NCBI GenBank assembly: GCA_963556255.1
Contig: OY744616.1
Span: 8,946,270 to 9,010,269 of the forward strand
DNA: 64,000 bases
Direction of reading: 5' to 3'
DNA from: Allolobophora icterica
Lineage: Eukaryota > Annelida > Clitellata > Crassiclitellata > Lumbricidae
A model generated the notes under the pieces. That model saw only the letters and a program-made list of their open reading frames with translations, did no database searches and had not been told where the DNA came from. Every line of letters begins with the position of its first letter. The stretch's first letter is position 1. Positions 11,440 through 22,821 of this stretch are shown piece by piece. Both the position numbers and the translations under genes were made by a program.

Positions 11440-11960
11440 ATTCTGTTGATTACTGTACAGCGGTCACTCTTTTCCCTGTTATTTCCAAACTATTTTGAAT
11501 GCATTATTTTAAGGATGTGTGCAGAATGTTTTAGTCCGATGAGATTCAGTTTGGGTTCAAACAAGTAGTGGGGTGGGGTGTGCAAATGCATTATTTCCAA
11601 TGCGCTCCTCGATTGATTTTTATGTTGATATGGGCAGCACTGTATTCACAGCAGCTCTGGATATAAGCAAGGCATATGACACTGTTAATCATTATAATCT
11701 TTACTCCAGCCTGGTTGCCCAGTGTGGGTGGTCAATATCCTGGTAGACTGGTATGGTAAACTTGCAGTTGCAGTTCGTTGAAACTGTAGTATGTCTGTCA
11801 TTTGCAGTTAGGAGCGGTGGAATTCCATGTCAAATTCGTTGTTTAATGTTTTTGTTATTAAGTTTATTGTAGAGTCGAGAGCAGCTGGCGTAGATTGTTG
11901 TTTTAATAATATCCTTATTGATATCCCGAGTAGGCCTATCTAATTTATCTACTGAGAGCT
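11440..11960 (+). mobile_element. Decayed LINE reverse transcriptase fragment
   Basis: Plus-strand frames read VTLFPVISKLF, then DEIQFGFKQ, then VFTAALDISKAYDTVNHYNL (the first catalytic block of non-LTR reverse transcriptases), then RSGGIPCQIR in the place of the QGGIPS-like motif. Several stops and frame changes. It lies between copies A and B. Confidence 0.7.
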
Positions 11961-12606
11961 TGTGAAGGAATTAAAGAGGCAAACATGTTTTGTACAGATA
12001 TCAGTTAAGTTTCGTCTAGTTCAACAATGCGATCGATTTCAAATTATGGGATTCGAAACCTGATACCAGGGTTGGCTGCTCTGTAACGGTGTCGTCATCC
12101 TCAAAGACTCTAACCCATGAAGTAATGGATTATATTCTATTCTATTATATTTTGCATGAACTATGAAAATTGGCGATGTTCATGTATGTAAGACCTTGAT
12201 TTCTCCAATGACGACATTTAATACAGCACATTTAGCTCAAATGTTTATAAACAAAATACTGCTACTAATTATTTTTCTGTTCGCCTGTTGTGAACTGCAA
12301 TTATATTTACCCACATAGGTTCAAGGACATTCCATCGTTCGAACATTCCTCCCTGCGTGAACCTTTCGCTCGGTGACTTCGTTCGTACTTTTGTCTATGC
12401 ATCAAATCTCTAATTGTTTTAGTAACGTCAAAATAATTGAAAAACTTAACACGGACATGCAACTAAATTTACAGTAATGAAGCACACTACTTCTTAATCG
12501 AGATCCAGGTCTACGAAGTATGTTCAGATCCGGCTCAAGCGTAGCATAACCAATAATAAGCATCTTTCATAAATTCTACTAGTGCTTTACAGTACATTTT
12601 ACTTGA
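11900..12606. other. Duplicated 3' flank of copy B
   Basis: This stretch contains no gene. It is similar to 20205-20901 downstream of copy C over its whole length, and its last part resembles 1-251 downstream of copy A. So the duplicated unit extends several hundred bases past the stop codon. No clear AATAAA signal on the minus strand was found close to the stop. Confidence 0.7.
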
Positions 12607-15600
12607 TCAGTTGCTTCTGATCATCATTCTAGCTCCTCGCACTTGGCCTGCGGGCTGCAGTCCAGCATCATTTAAAGTAAACCACCCAGAGTTTGTAGTC
12701 GAAAAGAGACCGGTCAGACTTGAATACCAGCAGTCATTGTACCACCAAGGGGCGTTGTATGTTGCGGCACAGTTTTGGCCAGAAGACAGGTCGTTATCGA
12801 CATCAGGGGTTGTGAACTTCATTCCGTTGTGATTCCATTTAGCTGGAATCGTTGTGTTCGACAGCGAATCTCCAGCGTTTCCAGAATATCCGGTCACATG
12901 GATGGCGTACCAATTCGCTTCGGAGTCAATTTTAAATGTGGCGTATTCAGCATAATACCATTTGCTTGTTAAAACTGTCTGTACCTGTTGTAATTAATTA
13001 TAATCACAAATATAAAATGTTAGTTTCTAGAACGTCTGTGTACAGGAATATGTAAATATGCGCGTTTTTCTACAGCGATCGTATGGCCTGGACCCTGCTC
13101 ATTTCTCAATGAACTGCTCGGGTGAGGTTCTTCACCACCGCCGCCCGTTTGAATGGGCCCCACGCGATTTCAGGTCCCCATTTCCGTGCTAGCATGCATG
13201 TATGGAAGTATATATACGTATGTTTGTATGCATGTGTGCATGTACGTATATATGCATATTTTATTTATGTATATATATATATATATGTATGTAACTATGT
13301 ATGAATGTATGCATTTATGTATGTATGTAAGGATATAATCCAATAGTCTGTCGAATCCATTAGCCAGCCTAACTATACTGAGTATCAAACCTCAATGCGT
13401 AATCTGTAAGTTGTTCCATTCAGGTTCGTAATGCGATACATGTTCTCGTTTCCAATCCAAAATTCGCTTCCTCTGAAGTCACCAAATCCGTTTTTGTATT
13501 GTGTCCAGTTGTAATTAAAGCTGACGGAAGCATTGAAACGCTGCATCAAAATGATCCAGTTGCTGATGCATGGCAGAAGGATCATCGATCCCAAGGTCAT
13601 TGCCACAAGGTCTTGTTTCACGAAACGACCTGCATTCAGCCAAGGTAAATGATTGTAGGATATGTATTCATGCATATATGTATGTATGTAGGCGCATGTG
13701 TGTGTGCATGCAGCCATGTATGCATGAAGAGATGTATGTATGTGTGCGTATGTATGAGTTTATGTGTATGTATGTATGTTGCTATGTCTTGTCTTTCTTT
13801 AAGTTCTCTGCCCTTCGGCAGGTTTCCACTTCCAATGACGCCATTCCCCTCTTCGCTGTGCTCTTCTCTTCAAGCCGCTGTATCCTTCGGTCATCATCCA
13901 TCTCAGCATCATCTGTGGCGGTCTTCCATGTTGCTATGTATGCATGACATGTATTATTATTACGATCATTAATTTTTAGCGTAATTTAAACATATCTTAA
14001 GCATGTATAATTATCGGCACGTTTGTACGTACTATCACATGTCTATGTGTGCATGTATGTATGTATGTATGTATGTATGTATAATACGTATGTATGTATG
14101 TATGTATGTATGTATATGTGTATGTAGGGATAAGCAAACACACATATGCATGCATACATACATACGTCCTATCCTACATTCATTACAATCACCTCAGTCT
14201 TAAATCCCAATCACAAATAGCATTGCAATCAAGAAGCTAACACTCACCCGGTGGAGCAATGCATTCTACCAACTGTCCACTGTAGGCAACACATTGAGGA
14301 ATGGAGGTCGTTTCCGTACATCCGTAGAACTCCTCGTTGCCATACTGAAAAGGCAGACTACAGCGACTTGGATTCGTTGTAAGAGATTCTGTCTCAAAGA
14401 CAATAAGTATAATTTTGTACTTTAAAATACATAAAGTTTTGAAGGCGCGTTCTGTGATTTGATACTTGGAATGTTGTGGGGCCCTCCATCTGGAATCGCC
14501 TCCCTCTAGACCAATACAATACAATATTCGTTTATTTGATAAATACAGGCTGTCACAGACGCAACTTGTTTAACTTGCGCTTGCTGCCACGGTTAAACTC
14601 GTCTGCTTTTTAAAGTCCCTCAAATCACATTTCTTTAGCTGTGGCTGGGCTGGGAGTACCTCTGAGTAGGTACATTGAAGTGTACCTGCATCCAACGGCG
14701 AAATACCCACTACACGCAGCACACAATGGATTTCTGCGATTTCTGAGAAGGCTCAATAATAAAATATTGATTGGCATTGTTTAAAAAGTGGGGGTACGGT
14801 ACCCCTAGTAAAAAAGTAGGGGTACGCGTACCGCTCGTACCCCAATGGGCGTAACTTTGGTCTAGAAAGTGGGGTACCAATTTCTTACATACACGAAACA
14901 AGGCAGAGACTGCGATTTCTGGGAAGGCTCAATAATAAAATATTGATTGGCATTGTTTAAAAAGTGGGGGTACGGTACCCCCGTGTAAAAAATAGTGGGG
15001 TACGCGTACCCCTCGTACCCCCACAAATTACGCCTGTGTTGTTTGATATAATTGATCTTAAATATGAGTCAATTGTTGAATTATTCCACACTAAAACACG
15101 ATTTTATGCAGCTGCGTTGTTCTTAATAATCATTGGGTTATTTCGTCGGTCTTCAAAGCTAGTAAAAACACATTTACTGACATTTAAAATATTTATGAGA
15201 AAAAATACTTAAAATTTATTTTCCCCTAAATCTGGTAGCTCTTTGTTACATATGTTGGTTAAAAGCAAAAATGTATATGAATATAGGATCTACTTGGCAG
15301 CAAGCAATTTATGTTTTTTGCATTTATCTCAAAATCAACTTTTTGCAGATGCGTAGTTCTTACTTATGAGGGCAGTATAATTGTTTAATTATTTCAAGCT
15401 TTAAGCAGGAATTGGCTCCATTGACTCACAGACCATATACCAACTTTTACTGATGAAATTACGGAGTTCCAAGAAACCAGAAAACAATTACAAGACTCGG
15501 TAAGACTTGCCGATTATATTGCGTCAAAGTCTACACATAACCTTCTTTATATTATTCATGAAATACAGCTTCTTGTACCTCTACAGTATCTGTCCTAATA

Positions 15601-16829
15601 ACCTACAAATATAATAGTAGCTGACCTGCACTGAAGCATCCTTGATACTTTGTCGGATCCTATAAAACAAAACGCAGAAAAAGCAGAAATGTGACGCAGG
15701 AATAAAGTTTAACTACAGTGCAAAATGAGTTTTTAATCTTTTTACATTTGTAATTCTATTTTGTGTTTTAGAACAGACAGAATGCGACAGCGAATTCCAA
15801 AGCTTTGAACCGACCAATGAGAACAACCGAAACTCCAACACTGTACTGCAGCTAGACAGCCTGAATCTAGTGTCAGTAAAACGGGTAGGCTACAGTAGTG
15901 GTTGTTGGTAGTGGAAATGAGCACAGAACAGATAAAGATAGGCTGATATAAAAGTAGTATTTTAAAACTAAAACGCAGATGTTAGACTGAATTTTGCACA
16001 ATGGGCAGATGGCGTAATGTTTGCATCATTGATACATAATACGTTTATATATAGGAGTCTTGCTATGACTCTGGCCAGACAAAATTCTTTTACTTTTAGA
16101 ATAAAATACAAGTGAAATCTGACGAATCCTAGCTACAATTTTTTTTTTCAGCACATTTTGAAGCCAGGCAACAGGAAACATTAAAAATCATCATCAGACA
16201 GAGGAGACTTTCAGACTAGAGCGAATCCTGTAAAAAAAAAGGAAAGCATGTAACATGAGGGAACTGACAGCAAACCATATTTCGGCGAGGGAGTCTGAAG
16301 GTGTATGTAATAATAGCCAATTAATAGGTCACATTGAGAAAAAATCTGTAATTTTTTGAGCCGATTTAAATGTTAAGCTTTCGGAATTGCTCAACTTCCA
16401 CATCTGAGAACATCAGGGTACGTCAGCGTTAACCCTGGGCTAGACTTTGAACGGTACAATTGTTGGCTAGCACTAATCGTTAAATCTACTTACCAGCATG
16501 AAAAGGCAATCATCAGCTGGATAGAGATTGGCAGGAGTCATCGAGTACAAAGTACAACTTCCATTAGTTCTTTGGTAACTGTACTGAAGACATTCAGACC
16601 ACGAGGCGCAGTTTCTTGCACATTCCAGGTGAGACCTCAACACCGCAACTCTTCTAGTTCCAGTGACCTTGAAATCCGGACATCGGTTCTTTCCTTGTAC
16701 AGAAAAAGTGTATTTTCTTGCATTTGATAGGTTACCAAGTGTAACTGGACACAAGATGAGCTGAAGGGCGACTAATAGAAAAGCCAGGACACCATCTGAG
16801 ACTGCAACGTAGGGAACTGACTGCTTCAT
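12607..16829 (-). CDS. Copy B: secreted PAN / FN2-like / fibrinogen-related lectin, 5 exons
   Basis: Exons in coding order are 16829-16494, 15659-15626, 14388-14248, 13629-13391 and 12984-12607, with phases 0,1,1,0 and 375 codons plus stop. Start is MKQSV as in copy A; an in-frame upstream Met at 16850 lies in LINE-derived sequence. Leader, six-cysteine PAN domain (ECARNCASWSEC), [11 protein letters not shown] microexon, FN2-like CSLPFQY and FReD match copy A closely. The FReD keeps [17 protein letters not shown], the calcium-site motif DVDND and WWYNDC. Unlike the other four copies it has SSLTGLF in place of SCLTC, which is closer to the usual FReD sequence. Possible N-glycosylation sites are NAS and NWT in exon 4. 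The gene appears intact. A role as a soluble recognition lectin is inferred from domain content. Confidence 0.85.
14050..14120. repeat. (TATG)n microsatellite in intron 3 of copy B
   Basis: Short TATG array that continues into GTATATGTGTATGTAGGGAT. The same landmark sequence follows the microsatellite in copies A (about 5530) and C (about 23050), which helps to align the three introns. Confidence 0.85.
14470..14700 (+). mobile_element. LINE 3'-end fragment
   Basis: The plus strand carries the terminal LINE motif (GGGCCCTCCATCTGGAATCGCCTCCC), then a stretch with AATACAATACAATAT, then the 3' part (CTTTAGCTGTGGCTGGGCTGGGAGTACCTCTGAGTAGG). A similar fragment at 24430-24770 occupies the matching place in copy C, so this is probably a shared insertion. 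Confidence 0.55.
14720..15036. repeat. MITE with a tandemly duplicated segment
   Basis: Two direct copies of a segment of about 75 bp (centred at 14760 and 14950; core TAAAATATTGATTGGCATTG) end in GGTACGGTACCCCC. The second lies between GGGCGTAACTTTGG (about 14845) and AAATTACGCCTG (about 15035), which form an inverted repeat. A relative lies at 45673-45832 with AGGCGTGATTTG and AAAGTTACGCCTG. It is in intron 2 of copy B. Confidence 0.6.
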
Positions 16830-16842
16830 CTTCGTAATCGTA

Positions 16843-17030
16843 AATTCCAAATTTATAAAGCGATACTCTAAAGCTAAGCGCTAGCTTAATCACAATCGCT
16901 GCTTGCCGAGAGATCAAAGTCCAGTGAAGGTCCGACACCGGTTGGATTAGGGTAGGAATTCTTTGAGAGGGGTTAGTTGGTGGAGGAACTGAAAATATGC
17001 GGAATTCAGAGGGAAGTTCGTTAGATCTTC
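16843..17030 (-). mobile_element. LINE 3' fragment forming the 5' leader of copy B
   Basis: Same repeat and same position as 8187-8590 in copy A, with an internal deletion. Its ORF end reads LEYRF..MEFTITK straight into MKQSV. The insertion therefore predates the A/B duplication. Confidence 0.65.
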
Positions 17031-17354
17031 AAATCCAAAACGACAAGACTAAGACAAAGTCAGATTATTCTAAGCTACTAGTTATTAAAATGCGCGGATG
17101 CTAATCATTTGCATCAAGGCTAAACACTTGCGCGTAAGTAAAAATATGATTCCCATAGTTGTTCCGATGGAATTTATAGGTAGCGTGAGCGTGACGTATT
17201 CCCTTTTGTCTCGCTCTGAGGAACACTAGACTTGCGGTCAATGACCCACGTATTCAAGTAGAAAATATATTGAAGCATACTTGCAGCAACGCTGCGTCAG
17301 CTTTTATGGAATCTTATGTTCTGCGCGTTTTCTGCTCTGAAAGGCACTTGACTT

Positions 17355-17528
17355 CAGGGGCGTCTATCCCCCGCCCCCAAGTCATTGGAGCAACGACCCT
17401 TTTCCCCCTCTTCTTCCCCCTCCCCGTTCCTTCCCCTCCTAAAATGGTGGCACACACACTGACAGATCTCCCCCCTATTTCTTGGATGGAGCATTTGCTC
17501 CAGAGTTTCTATGGTGTAGGCCCCCCTG
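17355..17528. mobile_element. hAT-like MITE, 174 bp, with 8-bp target duplication
   Basis: Termini are CAGGGGCGTCTATCCCC and GTGTAGGCCCCCCTG. It is flanked by exact CTTGACTT repeats at 17347-17354 and 17529-17536. The sister flank of copy A shows the uninterrupted site at about 8880-8890 (GGACTTGACTTGTAGC). Same family and length as 10389-10562. Confidence 0.85.
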
Positions 17529-18356
17529 CTTGACTTGTATCTAGTGGCCTGCAGCACAGCCGAAGACTAAACTCAATCCCTACTGAATTGTTAATGCTTC
17601 TTCGACCTTTCAGATTATTCTCTCACTGAAGTTCATAACTTTTATGGTACGATTCTACGAGCAATTTCAATGGCCCAATACAGCAGCAATTGTTAGCGAT
17701 AGATTTTACACCGCACAACCTTTGTGACAAAGGATGTTTTGCGAAATGTGACTCTCGCAATGAAGTTGAAGAAGTTGAACTCGGGCAGCTCTGAATTGCA
17801 ACCGCCCGTCTATTCAAGTCAACTTGGTATGATTCTCTCAATGAAATAAAAGACACTGGAAGACCATGTTAAGCCGTGGGTTCTAGGCAATGATTCTTCA
17901 AGCAATTTCAATGGTCCATCGCAGCAGCGCTAGGCCTATTCTACTCCGAGCCGATTTTAGAACAAAGGTTGTTTTCTGAAGTGCTTAGATGAATATGGAA
18001 CATGGGCTCCCTGTGCTCAAGAGGAAGATAAGGCGAATGTGTTATTGTCACGGTACACAGGAGAGATTTCGGACTAGTATTTCTATATTAGGTTGTAAAC
18101 ACGTATATTATCCCTGGTAGAATCACAGGCATTAAAGATTTTCCAATAAAGGAACACAATGCATGTGACACTCAGTATACGATGACGTCAAGCTTTTGAA
18201 AGCACATGACACTAAAGCAAAACGGTGTTAAATGATAATGAAAATCTACCACGACCAATGGCGTCGTAAACCAGGCAAACTATCCACGAATATAAGATAA
18301 AGAAACAACATTCTTGTGAAGACTAAGCAAAGTGTAGAACTTGCTGTCGTGGCATT

Positions 18357-19296
18357 CATAGTTCGAGAATTCGTGACTTTCGGTTTTAAAATTCGTTAAA
18401 ATTCGCGAATTTTTGGTCTATTTTAAAATTCGTAAAAATTCGTAAAAATTCGTTGGGCCATTGTTGGGCCTGTTTTACATTGACAGAAGCGTTTTGCAAA
18501 AACAGCGTAAGCAACAGAAACAAATTTGATGACGTCATGATTTGTTATGATAAGCTTCTGCTTAGAATTTAATGTAAAATTCATATAAAACTTTAGGCAC
18601 CTATTACGTAACGAGTTAATTTTGTTAAAATGTAATTTCTTAAAGATGAAAGAACATGGACCGGAGTGGAAGTATGTAGTAATTTTGGAGGAGAAGGAAA
18701 GGGTAATCCAAAAATACAGTGATTTCTGTGACATGGAATTTGTTTAATTGTTCTGCCCGAATTCGGGAGCATTTGCATGGCGATAATACAGAACCCAGAG
18801 TCGAGTGGTAGCAGTGGGCTGTTCCTGACTCAGAATCAGAGGACGGGGAAGTAGAAGACACAGCTCAGTGAACGTTGCCAACTATTTTTAACCATGTTTG
18901 GTTGCAAGCTGTGTTACTGACTGACTGGTCACACTGGAGCTGGGGCACTGGTGGTTTTGCGATCTGCTGACTGACTCTCCCAGTCACGCACCCCAACTAT
19001 GATAGAAATTGAAGTTCAAGACTCAAAGTAGAACAGTAACTGAATATCGGTACTATTGTGTTGCTAGTCAGCCATCTTTTACGGCTGATTGATTGATTGT
19101 CTATGACATTGACATCTGCTTGACTATGAAGTTGAAAAGTAAACAAATAATAAAATTCATTGCCATGGCAAAGAATTCTATTATTTTATTATTTCACGAA
19201 TTTTTACGAATTTTAAAACTGAAGTTTTAAAATTCGTTAAAATTCGTGAATTTTAAAAATTCTTAAAATTCGTAAAATGCGAATTCTCGAACTATG
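18357..19296. mobile_element. hAT-like non-autonomous element, 940 bp
   Basis: Perfect terminal inverted repeat CATAGTTCGAGAATTCG on both ends, with exact GTGGCATT duplications at 18349-18356 and 19297-19304. Inside each end, TTTTAAAATTCGTTAAAATTCG is reiterated and partly palindromic. Internal ORFs of up to 103 codons show no recognisable transposase. Confidence 0.88.
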
Positions 19297-19369
19297 GTGG
19301 CATTATTCTTGTGGTCTCTAGCACTCTGACGCAGGCGACTGCTTTCACCCTTGTCCATGACTTTGTGTT

Positions 19370-19870
19370 TTCCCGTCTATTTTAGTGCCCTTTATGCTGG
19401 CCTTCCAGCTGCCTGCTTTGGGTGCTTGGACCGGGTTTTGCGTGCAGCTGCAAGCTTTATTGGTCGCATCCCCAGATTCGGCCAAGTTTCTGTTCATATG
19501 TGGGACGCTTTGGACTGGCTCCCTTTCCCTCTGCGGATCGCCTACAGGGTCTCTGCGCTGGTCAGGCGTTGTCTGGAGGGATTTGCCCCCCTTCTCCTAT
19601 ACCTGCGGGAGCTTTATAGCCCTTCCTCGGTGGTCCTGTGACGATCTGGTCTTCGCTCGGCTGACAAGGCCGAGCTCTAGGTTCCTCGCACGCGGACAAG
19701 GCTGACAAGGCCCCGCAACCTGGAATGGCCTCCCTGTTGCACTCCGCCTGGTCCCTATGACTCACTCTACCTTGTTCCTAGCAAACTTGAAAACTACTCT
19801 CTTTAGCTGTGTTTGGACTGGGAGCGCTCCGGAGTAGATCACCTTGAAGGGGCGCTATATAAAAGCTCCA
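19370..19870 (+). mobile_element. LINE C-terminal region and 3' end
   Basis: Plus-strand frames read FGQVSVHMWDALDWLPFPLR, AYRVSALVRRCLEGFAPLLL, then broken terminal motifs, and end with GGGGCGCTATATAAAAGCTCC. It runs directly into the AAT/ATG microsatellite, as expected for the 3' tail of these LINEs. Confidence 0.7.
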
Positions 19871-19944
19871 TAATAATAATAATAATAATGATGATGATGA
19901 TGATGATGATGATGACGACGACGACGACGATGATGATGATGATG

Positions 19945-20024
<80 letters not shown>
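19871..20024. repeat. (AAT)n/(ATG)n/(ACG)n compound microsatellite
   Basis: Trinucleotide array directly after a LINE 3' end. It is likely to have grown from the element's tail. A second short AAT run follows at 20107-20126. Confidence 0.95.
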
Positions 20025-20204
20025 CATCTGCGAAGACTAGCCATTCCAGAACAATGCACCCCTAATTTTTGAACTCCCGAGGGATCATATGTGCCTCGGG
20101 GGGAAAATAATAATAATAATAATAATTTTATCAGGCGTTTGAAATTCTTAACGTAACTCTTTAAACTGAAATAGATCTGCAACCACTTGGCCTTTTTGTC
20201 ATTT

Positions 20205-20901
20205 TCATAATTATCCTTATTGACATCCCGAGTATCTAATTTTTCTACGGAGAGCGTGTGAAGGAATTAAAGAGGCAACTATGTCTATGCAGATATCAGT
20301 TAGGTTTCGTCTAGTTCAACAATGCGATCGATTTCAATGATGGGATTCGAAACCTGATACCAGCGTTGGCTGCTCTGTAACGGTGTCGTCATTCTCAAAG
20401 ACTCTAACCTATGAAGTAATGGATTATATTCTATCGAAACGTCATCTGCATGAACTATGAAAATTGGCGATATTCATGTATGTAGAACATCGTTTACTTC
20501 ACTGACGACATTTAATACAGCACATTTAGCTCAAATGTTTTGTAAACAAGGTACTGCTACTAATTATTTTCCTGTTCGCCTGTTGTGAACTGCAATTATA
20601 TTTATCCACATAGGTTCAAGGACATTCCATCGCTCGAACATTCCTCCCTGCGTGAACCTTCCGCTCGGTTTCTTCGTTCGTACTTTTGTCTATGCATCAA
20701 ATCTATAATTGTTTTAGTAACGTCAAAATAATTGAAAAACTTAACACGGGCAGACAACTAAATTAACAGTTATAAAGCACACTACTTCTTCATCCAATTC
20801 CATGTCCACGAAATATGTCCAGATCCGGCTCAAGGGCCGCACAGCCAACAATAAGCATCTTTCATAAATTCTACTAGTGCTTTACAGTACTTTTTACTTG
20901 A
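20205..20901. other. Duplicated 3' flank of copy C
   Basis: No gene. Similar to 11900-12606 downstream of copy B, including the block with TTCGTCTAGTTCAACAATGC and the block with CGTTCGTACTTTTGTC just past the stop codon. Confidence 0.7.
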
Positions 20902-22761
20902 TCAGTTGCTTCTGATCATCATTCTAGCTCCTCGCAGTTGGCCTTCGACTTGCAGTCCAGCATCATTTAAAGTATACCATGAAAAGGCGGCAGTTGAGAA
21001 AAGACAAGTCAGACACGAATACCAGCAGTCATTGTACCACCAAGGAGCGCTGTATTTTGCGGCACAGTTTTGGGCAGAAGACAGGTCCTTATCGACATCA
21101 GGGGTTGTGAACTTCATTCCGTTGTGATTCCAGTTTAAAGGAAGCGTTGCGTTCGACAGCGAATCTCCAGCGTTTCCAGAATATCCGGTCACATGGATGG
21201 CGTACCAATTCGCTTCGGAGTCGATTTTAAATGTGGCGTATTCAGCATAATACCATTTGCCTGTTGAAACTGTCTGTACCTGTGGTAATTAACATAATCA
21301 CCAATAATATAAAATGTTAGTTTCTAGTATGGGTCTTTGTACAGGAAAATGTAAATGTGCGCGTTTTTCTACAGCGATCGTATGGCCTGGACCCTGCTCA
21401 TTTCTCAATGAAGTGCTCGGGTAGGTTCTTCACCACCGCTGCCCGTTTGAATGGACTCCACGCGATTTCAGGTCCCCATTTCCGTGCTAGCATGCATGTA
21501 TGGAGGTATGTTTACGTATGTTTGTATGCATGTGCAGTGTTTAATCTAGACACCTTTTGGGGGGAAATTTCCTTCCCCAAGATTGAAGTTCCCCCCTCCA
21601 GAGGCGAGAGAGAAAAATAGAAAAGTCATCAAATTTTCCAACCGTCCTTCGGATGCTGGTTGGTCCCCTCCAGAAACCTTGTTTCCCCCCCCCCAGAAGA
21701 GGGGACTAGATTAAACACTGATGCATGTGTGCATGTACGTATATATGCGTGTTTTATTTGTGCATGTATATATATATGTACATGTATACATACATACATA
21801 TATACACAGCACAAATGAAGTAGTTGTAGTTTAAGTACTTTAAAATTCCAATAAAATCCATAAAACGGTTAGTATACTGGAATACCAACCTTTATACAGC
21901 TTCTTGCCGGAAAACACATTAAATGGGGATAAAATGATCAATATATGAACTTTTCAACCATTTCTTTAACTATTTAACATAGTAGGGGGCCTAGCAATTT
22001 TCTGTCACAATGATGATAGCAAAAGAAGCGCAATGACTAAGAAAATCATCTCAGAAATAGCCCAAACACCATCAGAACGTTGGAAATGTGCCTAAAATTG
22101 GGTGATCGCAAACTTTTGGCCATGACTGTATGTATGAATGTATGCATTTATGTATGTATGTAAGGAAATAATCCGATAATAATGTTTATCAATTAGGCAG
22201 CCTAACTATACTGAGTAACAAACCTCAATGCGTAATCTGTAACTCATTCCATTGAGGTTCGTAGTGCGATACATGTTCTCGTTTCCAATCCAAAAGTCGG
22301 TTCCTCTGTAGTCACCAAATCCGTTTTTGTATTGTGTCCAGTTGTAGTTAAAGCTAACGTTAGCACTGAAACGCTGCATCAAAATGATCCAGTTGCTGAT
22401 GCATGGCAGAAGGATCATCGATCCCAAGGTCATAGCCACAATGTCTTGTTTCACGAAACGACCTACATTCAGCCAAAGAAAAAGATTGTAGGATATGTAT
22501 GCATTCTGCCAAAGCAAATGATTGTAGGATATGGATGCATGTATGTATCATGTATGTATGCATGTGTGTATGTATGTATGTATGTATCCATGTATGCATG
22601 AAGAGATGTATGTATGTATGAGTGTATGTATGAAGATATATAAACACATTGATTGATTGATTGATTGATTGACTGACTGACTGACTGACTGACTGACTGA
22701 CTGACTGACTGACTGACTGACTGACTGACTGACTGACTGACTGACTGACTGACTGACTGAC

Positions 22762-22821
<60 letters not shown>

